Shown piece by piece: positions 7,548-11,970 of a stretch of 11,970 nt of DNA. A program made the position numbers and the translations under genes. Source of the DNA: Chlorobiota bacterium (GTDB taxonomy: Bacteria; Bacteroidota; Bacteroidia; Bacteroidales; JAADGE01); contig JAUVIG010000079.1 of the NCBI GenBank assembly GCA_030592825.1, positions 1 to 11,970 of the forward strand, written 5' to 3'. The stretch's first letter is position 1. The number at the start of each line of letters is the position of its first letter. The notes beneath the pieces are model-generated. The model saw nothing but the letters and a program-made list of their open reading frames with translations. It ran no database searches and was not told where the DNA came from.

Positions 7548-8660
7548 ATGCAATTCCTAAAAAAAACAATTATTATTATTTTTGTTACGCTTATCGGATT
7601 AAATTATAATTACTTATCAGCAAATCCGAAGAGTAATCAAGATACTACTAAAATTTTATTAATTGGAAGCAGTTATTTTAATTATAATAATCTGCAGAAT
7701 TTAGTTAAAAATCTTGCAGACAGTTCCGGTATTAAAATTTTTATTGAAATGCACGGAAATAACGGACTCTATCTTTCTGACCATGCCGTAAGCAGCAGTA
7801 CGGAAGCAAAAATAAATGAACGAGATTGGGATTATGTTATCTTGCAAGGAGTCGGCAGTTTAGTTGCTTATCCTGATTCCTTTACCGACCATCCCATATA
7901 TCCTGCATTAATAACATTGCGTGATAAAATATATACAAATTGCGAATCTACTAAAATGGTATTTTGTATGCCTTGGGCTTTTGAAGACGGAATGACATGG
8001 TATCAAAATTGGACAGACACTTATGAAGACATGCAAATTCATATTTATAATAATACATTGCAATATTCAGAAGAAATTGGATTTGAAACATCGCCTGTTG
8101 GTTGGGCATGGTATGCAGTTCTTGAAGAATATAATTACCCACTCCACTATTTACATATGAGTGACTGGAATCATCCCTCACTAAAAGGTTCGTATTTAAT
8201 GGCTTGCGTTATATACTCTGTTGTTTTTCAGGAAAGTACTGTTGGTATTCCTTATCACGGCGGTATATCGGAAGAAGAAGCAGATTATTTTCAGGCTGTT
8301 GCCTCCGATACTGTTCTGAATAATCTTGAACTTTGGAATATTACTCCAAATTCTTCTGATATTGAAAAAATATCAATACAAAACATGTTTCATTTATATC
8401 AAAATTATCCTAACCCGTTTAGTTCCAAAACAACATTTGAATTTTATTTACCCGAAAAAAATGAAATTGAAGTTGTAGTTTATGATATTACAGGTAAGAA
8501 AATAAAAATTTTGTTAAACGAAAAAAAATATGAAGGACATTATTCTGTATCATGGAACGGAAATAATGAAAGCGGTAAATTTGTCGGAAACGGTATTTAT
8601 TTTTGCAAATTTGTTATCGGTAACGGAATAATAATTAGACAAATAATTCTGTTGAAATAG
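7548..8660 (+). CDS. T9SS-exported SGNH/GDSL-like hydrolase
   Basis: The 370-residue product has a signal peptide (hydrophobic ~6-24, likely cut near LSA/NP), an SGNH-hydrolase-like domain at ~32-255 and a T9SS type A domain at ~282-370 (YQNYPNPF, WNGNNESG, NGIYF, ending IILLK). Block I is KILLIGSSYFNYNNL at 35-49, where Ser42 is the expected nucleophile. The oxyanion/third block is probably DYVILQG at 95-101, and block V is DWNHPSLKG at 206-214, giving Asp206 and His209. The pattern resembles the DUF4886-type SGNH proteins of Bacteroidota (GNSYT..N at the front, D..HPS near the end), which are thought to deacylate glycans or other esters. The substrate cannot be read from the sequence. The gene is separated from both neighbours by hairpin-containing gaps, so it is likely transcribed alone. 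The ATG at 7548 is directly followed by Lys residues and a hydrophobic core, supporting this start. Confidence 0.88.
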   Translation: MQFLKKTIIIIFVTLIGLNYNYLSANPKSNQDTTKILLIGSSYFNYNNLQNLVKNLADSSGIKIFIEMHGNNGLYLSDHAVSSSTEAKINERDWDYVILQGVGSLVAYPDSFTDHPIYPALITLRDKIYTNCESTKMVFCMPWAFEDGMTWYQNWTDTYEDMQIHIYNNTLQYSEEIGFETSPVGWAWYAVLEEYNYPLHYLHMSDWNHPSLKGSYLMACVIYSVVFQESTVGIPYHGGISEEEADYFQAVASDTVLNNLELWNITPNSSDIEKISIQNMFHLYQNYPNPFSSKTTFEFYLPEKNEIEVVVYDITGKKIKILLNEKKYEGHYSVSWNGNNESGKFVGNGIYFCKFVIGNGIIIRQIILLK

Positions 8661-8702
8661 TTACACATTTTATAGTGAAAGTATAAGTCTAATTATTCAG
8701 AC

Positions 8703-8756
8703 ATATGGCAACCTCTAATAATCTTGATGCAAATTAATTATTAGAGGTTACCATAT
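8703..8756 (+). terminator. Long near-perfect hairpin after the SGNH hydrolase gene, probable terminator
   Basis: Arms 8703-8722 and 8737-8756 pair over 20 positions with a single C/A mismatch (8709 against 8750), leaving a 14-base loop. Five T residues (8761-8765) follow four bases after the stem. It starts 42 bases after the hydrolase stop. The stem is unusually long for a simple terminator, so a small palindromic repeat element is an alternative. Confidence 0.6.
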
Positions 8757-9018
8757 ATACTTTTTGGTGATAGGGTATAATGTTTTTACAGTGTCTTCAT
8801 ATATAAATTACATAACGCAAGAAATATCAATAAGGTACTGTATAAAAAAAGAAAATGTTACATTCAAAAGAAAATATTGCGTTTTTCACAGTACCTCAAA
8901 ATGATATCTAACCGCTAAAGCAGAAAAACAAAGTTGGAAATTCGGCATAAAAAATATTTCTTTGTTGTTGTGTGTTTTTACAAGAAAAATTCTATCTTTC
9001 GATGTAAAATTGTTTTAA
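8757..9018. other. Non-coding region with interleaved inverted repeats
   Basis: No convincing gene is present on either strand; the longest ATG-initiated + frame I noted is 18 codons (8855-8911). The notable content is two interleaved inverted repeats: AACGCAA (8814-8820) with TTGCGTT (8877-8883), and AGGTACTGT (8833-8841) with ACAGTACCT (8888-8896). Their order A-B-A'-B' cannot fold as two nested stems, only as a pseudoknot or as mutually exclusive hairpins. A third related segment, TTTTTACAGTGTC (starting near 8783), could also pair with the ACTGT of arm B. A probable promoter lies at the right end. Confidence 0.6.
8968..9000 (+). promoter_or_regulatory. Probable Bacteroidota sigma-A-type promoter for the small ORF and sensor gene
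   Basis: TATCTTTC (8993-9000) matches the Bacteroidota -7 consensus TAnnTTTG at all but the last position. TTG triplets at 8962-8970 could serve as the -33 element; the nearest is 22 bases upstream, slightly longer than the usual 19-21. Transcription would begin near 9005-9008, giving a leader of about a dozen bases before the ATG at 9019. The assignment rests only on motif match and position. Confidence 0.45.
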
Positions 9019-9117
9019 ATGAAACATCCGGGATTAATTTTAAACACACACGACCATGATTATTATACAAAATCTATTGATAACATGAACCTTGCGTGTT
9101 GTGGATGTTCCGGCTGA
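9019..9117 (+). CDS. Small ORF, 32 residues, Cys-rich C-terminus (CCGCSG); leader or signalling peptide candidate
   Basis: I do not recognise this ORF. It starts at an ATG directly preceded by an in-frame TAA, encodes 32 residues and stops with TGA at 9115. The N-terminal part contains the His/Asp cluster HDHDYY (11-16); the last ten residues are MNLACCGCSG, three of the final six being Cys, encoded by a locally GC-richer stretch (9089-9117). It lacks a signal peptide or membrane segment. It lies just after the probable promoter at 8968-9000 and 26 bases before the sensor kinase gene, so it would be first in that transcript. An alternative reading uses a 10-codon ORF at 9056-9088 whose stop overlaps the ATG at 9085 (ATGA), giving only MNLACCGCSG. 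A frame of this length can arise by chance in AT-rich DNA; the argument for reality is the unusual ending and position. Confidence 0.45.
   Translation: MKHPGLILNTHDHDYYTKSIDNMNLACCGCSG
9023..9109 (+). promoter_or_regulatory. Possible RNA fold spanning the small ORF
   Basis: AACATCC (9023-9029) is complementary to GGATGTT (9103-9109), joining codons 2-4 to the Cys codon region. Inside it, ACACG (9048-9052) can pair with CGTGT (9095-9099), and CATGaTTAT (9055-9063) with ATAACATG (9080-9087) with one bulge. All three are nested, so the leader could close into one long irregular stem. Five T residues follow at 9118-9122, eight bases after the outer stem. The pairing was found by eye, not with an energy calculation. 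Confidence 0.3.
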
Positions 9118-9143
9118 TTTTTGAAAATAATTAATATAAACAG

Positions 9144-11970
9144 ATGAAAAACATCAAACAAATTATATTTTTCTGCCTTTTTTTATTTTTTTCAGCATTA
9201 TCTGTTTATGCACAAAACTTAACTGTTATTGACAGTTTAGAAAATGAACTCAAGAACGCTCCAGATGACAGTACAAAAGTTATAATTCTGAATAAACTTT
9301 GTCCGCATTATATTTTTTCAGATTTCGACAAAGCTCTTGATTATGCGAATAAAGCATTAAAAATTGCACAAAAAAGCAAGGAAAATAATTTAATAGGAGT
9401 AACATTAAACAATTACGGATTTATTTATTATTCAAAGAGTGATTATGTTTCCGCAACAGAAAAATTAATACTTGCAGTTGATATTTTTATCGAATCCGGT
9501 AATAAACTTGAATTAGCAAACAGTTATTACTTGCTTGGTAGTGTATATCATATTCAAGGTAATTACGAAAAATCGACTGAATATTTTTTCTTATCACTTG
9601 AATTATATGAAGAATTAGGCAACAATTCCGATACTGCAAATTTTTATAATATTATCGGATTAGTTTTTCTGAATCAGAAATATTATGATAAAGCCGAAAA
9701 ATTCTTTAAAAAAAGTGCAAAACTTCATAAAAAATTAAATGATAAAACCGGTTTTGCTTATGCAATTAATAATCTCGGTATAGTATATTACGAAACACAA
9801 CAATATGAACTTGCTTTAAAATATTTTAAGGAAACCGATGAAATAAATAAAGAACTTAATGATATTAAACTTGTTGCCGAAAGTTATAATAATATTGCTT
9901 TAATATACTTTGAAACAGGTCAATATAAAAAAGCCGATAAATTCTTTAATAAATCATTAAAAATAAAGAAAGAACTAAAAGATAAAGGGGAAATCAGCTC
10001 TGTATTAACAAGTTTGGCAAAGTTAAAAATTAAACAAAATTTAACTGATTCAGCAGAAATATATGCATTAAAGGCTTATAAAATATTTAAAGAATTAAAT
10101 GCAAAATACGGTTTAAGTGAGACAACTTATGCTTTGTCTCAAATATATTCTTTAAAAAATGATTATAAAACAGCTTATGATTTTTCACAAGAGTATATAG
10201 CCATAAAAGACAGTATGTATAACAAAGAAAAAACCAAGATTATTAATGAAATTGAAACAAAACATGAAACTGCAAAAAAAGAAGAAGAAATTACTAGCTT
10301 AAACCTTGAGAAAAAACTGCAAAAATCTGTTATCAAACGACAACGAATAACAACAATTGCAGTTATCGTTTCTTTGATTCTGTTTTTTTTCCTGTCAATT
10401 TTTACATACAGGGGATACATTTTAAAGAGAAGAGCAAGCAATTTATTATCAGAGCAAAACAAAAGAATTGAAGAACACAGACAAGAAATTGTATTACAAA
10501 ATGAAAAACTTGCAGAACAAGCCCGAAAACTAAAGGAATTAGATAAAATTAAATCAAATTTCTTTGCCAATATTTCGCATGAATTCAGAACTCCGCTAAC
10601 TTTAATTGCGGGTCCTGTAGAACAATTGATACAGAAAAATAATTATCCCGAAATTAAACCTGATTTAGATATGGTTTATCGCCATTCTAAACGATTAAAA
10701 CAATTAATTGACCAATTATTAGATATTTCCAAAATAGAAAGAGGTGCATTACAACTTAAAGTTGCCAAAGCTGATTTAACAGCATTTACGGGAACTTTGG
10801 TAAATACCTTTCATTCTTTTGCCGAAGAAAATGAAATTGACTTGCGATTTGAATCCGAAGAAAATGAATTATTTTGTTTGTTTGACAAAGATAAAATTGA
10901 GAAAATAATCGGGAACCTTGTTACAAATGCCGTAAAATTTACACCGCCCGGAGGAAAAGTTACCGTAAGATTAAATATAAAGGACAAGAAAGCCAATATT
11001 GACGTTGAAGATACGGGAAAAGGTATTTCAAAAGATAATCAAAAATTGATTTTTGAACGGTTTTATCGTTCGGAAGAACATAATTCCATAGGCGGAACCG
11101 GAATCGGCTTATCACTTGCTAAAGAATTAGTAACACTTCACAAAGGTGAAATTTTTGTTGAAAGTGTTGAAAGAAAAGGAACAAAATTTACAGTATCATT
11201 ACAGATAAATGAAACTGCATATTCTTCCGATGAGATTGTTTCCGAAACACCGGAATTTATACCAAAAAAGGATACTTATATTGAGAAAAACAAACAGGAA
11301 GAATATATTAATCAAAAAACTGTAAGGAATAAGAAAAAAAACATTCTGATTGTTGAAGATAATGCTGATATGCGCAAATACATTACAGATAATTTGTCGG
11401 AATATAATATTGAACTTGCCGAAAACGGAAAAATAGGAATTGAAAAGGCAATAAGTTCAAATCCTGATTTAATAATTTCTGATGTAATGATGCCTGAAAA
11501 AAACGGTTATGAACTTACAAAAAAGCTTAAAAACAATAACGAAACAAGTCATATTCCCATAATCTTACTTACGGCAAAAGCATCAGAAGAAAGTGTAATT
11601 GAAGGATTGAGTTCCGAAGCAGATGATTATGTAAAAAAACCGTTCAGTGTAAACGAGCTAAAAGCAAGAGTAGCAAACTTGATAAGAATAAGAGAAAAAT
11701 TAAGAGAAAAATTCCAAAAAAGTATTACTGTTAACCCCTCAGAAATTACAACTACTTCTGTTGATGAAGAATTTTTGCAAAAGGCATTACAAATTGTCGA
11801 AAATAATATTTCGGAATCGGAATTTGGTACAGAAAAATTCACTAAAGAAATCGGTATGAGCAGAACCGCACTGCATCGAAAGTTAAAAGCCCTGACCGAC
11901 CAATCAACAACAGAATTTATCAGAATTATCAGATTAAAAAGGGCGGCTCAATTAATAAAACAAAATGCCG
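9144..11970 (+). CDS. Hybrid two-component system protein: periplasmic TPR sensor, histidine kinase, receiver, AraC-type DNA-binding domain (3' end outside window)
   Basis: The frame runs uninterrupted for 942 codons and leaves the right edge inside the AraC domain. The start is the first ATG after an in-frame TAA at 9132. Residues 1-23 are a signal peptide (cut near VYA/QN). Residues ~45-358 hold about eight TPRs with a regular 40-residue period (LGSVYHIQGNYEKSTEYF, LGIVYYETQQYELALKYF, IALIYFETGQYKKADKFF). A coiled coil at ~360-400 leads to one membrane segment at ~402-421, then a second coiled coil at ~430-468. The kinase has phospho-acceptor His479 (SHEFRTP), the N-box N591-N595, DTGKG 623-627 and GGTGIGL 650-656. 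The receiver (~732-850) has Glu738/Asp739, phospho-acceptor Asp780 (ISDVMMP), Thr810 and Lys832. The AraC-type HTH begins near 880 (MSRTALHRKLKALT). The protein senses in the periplasm and regulates transcription directly from the membrane. It uses TPRs, not the two-component-regulator propeller of many glycan-sensing HTCS, so its ligand is unlikely to be inferred by analogy with those. Confidence 0.93.
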   Translation, partial: MKNIKQIIFFCLFLFFSALSVYAQNLTVIDSLENELKNAPDDSTKVIILNKLCPHYIFSDFDKALDYANKALKIAQKSKENNLIGVTLNNYGFIYYSKSDYVSATEKLILAVDIFIESGNKLELANSYYLLGSVYHIQGNYEKSTEYFFLSLELYEELGNNSDTANFYNIIGLVFLNQKYYDKAEKFFKKSAKLHKKLNDKTGFAYAINNLGIVYYETQQYELALKYFKETDEINKELNDIKLVAESYNNIALIYFETGQYKKADKFFNKSLKIKKELKDKGEISSVLTSLAKLKIKQNLTDSAEIYALKAYKIFKELNAKYGLSETTYALSQIYSLKNDYKTAYDFSQEYIAIKDSMYNKEKTKIINEIETKHETAKKEEEITSLNLEKKLQKSVIKRQRITTIAVIVSLILFFFLSIFTYRGYILKRRASNLLSEQNKRIEEHRQEIVLQNEKLAEQARKLKELDKIKSNFFANISHEFRTPLTLIAGPVEQLIQKNNYPEIKPDLDMVYRHSKRLKQLIDQLLDISKIERGALQLKVAKADLTAFTGTLVNTFHSFAEENEIDLRFESEENELFCLFDKDKIEKIIGNLVTNAVKFTPPGGKVTVRLNIKDKKANIDVEDTGKGISKDNQKLIFERFYRSEEHNSIGGTGIGLSLAKELVTLHKGEIFVESVERKGTKFTVSLQINETAYSSDEIVSETPEFIPKKDTYIEKNKQEEYINQKTVRNKKKNILIVEDNADMRKYITDNLSEYNIELAENGKIGIEKAISSNPDLIISDVMMPEKNGYELTKKLKNNNETSHIPIILLTAKASEESVIEGLSSEADDYVKKPFSVNELKARVANLIRIREKLREKFQKSITVNPSEITTTSVDEEFLQKALQIVENNISESEFGTEKFTKEIGMSRTALHRKLKALTDQSTTEFIRIIRLKRAAQLIKQNA

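Noticed and set aside
8855..8911. 18-codon ATG frame in the intergenic region
   Set aside because: It is very short, lies inside the interleaved inverted repeats and has no distinctive composition or promoter placement.
10175..10570. 131-codon antisense frame
   Set aside because: It lies wholly opposite the coiled-coil and membrane part of the hybrid kinase, whose motifs show the + frame is real; its Ser/Phe/Leu-rich sequence is the expected mirror of Lys/Glu-rich coding sequence.

Overview
This is an AT-rich stretch, probably from a Bacteroidota chromosome. The evidence is four proteins ending in type IX secretion system (T9SS) C-terminal sorting domains, a hybrid two-component regulator that joins histidine kinase, receiver and AraC-type DNA-binding domains in one chain, start codons without Shine-Dalgarno sequences, and a TAnnTTTG-like promoter element. 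Every gene I can support is on the + strand. I see no tRNA, rRNA, CRISPR array or transposase gene.

Positions 1-7341 hold four tightly spaced genes (gaps of 1, 44 and 27 bases), likely one transcription unit whose promoter lies outside the window. They are: the 3' part of a T9SS-exported protein, possibly an Ntn-hydrolase fused to an Ig-like domain; a periplasmic alpha/beta-hydrolase esterase with C-terminal TPRs; a 720-residue exoprotein (six-bladed-type propeller, then parallel beta-helix, then sorting domain); and a 1018-residue exoprotein with a related N-terminal propeller followed by seven calcium-loop VCBS/FG-GAP repeats, PKD, Ig-like and PPC-like domains and a sorting domain. The last two share a homologous N-terminal module attached to different C-terminal parts, a clear case of duplication with domain shuffling.

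Positions 7342-7547 hold two compact hairpins (REP-like and/or terminator), a weak AT inverted repeat and a 10-bp palindrome. Gene 7548-8660 encodes an SGNH/GDSL-type hydrolase with a T9SS sorting domain; a 20-bp near-perfect hairpin follows it, probably its terminator.

Positions 8757-9018 are non-coding but structured: two interleaved inverted repeats that could form a pseudoknot or alternative hairpins, then a plausible Bacteroidota promoter. Just downstream of that promoter is a 32-codon ORF (9019-9117), not recognised, whose product ends in CCGCSG. Twenty-six bases later begins a TPR-containing hybrid histidine kinase/response regulator that runs off the right edge. The small ORF placed directly before a TPR sensor is the most interesting feature: it could be a leader peptide (possibly cysteine-sensitive attenuation), a peptide ligand for the sensor, or a chance ORF. 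The sequence alone does not decide between these.
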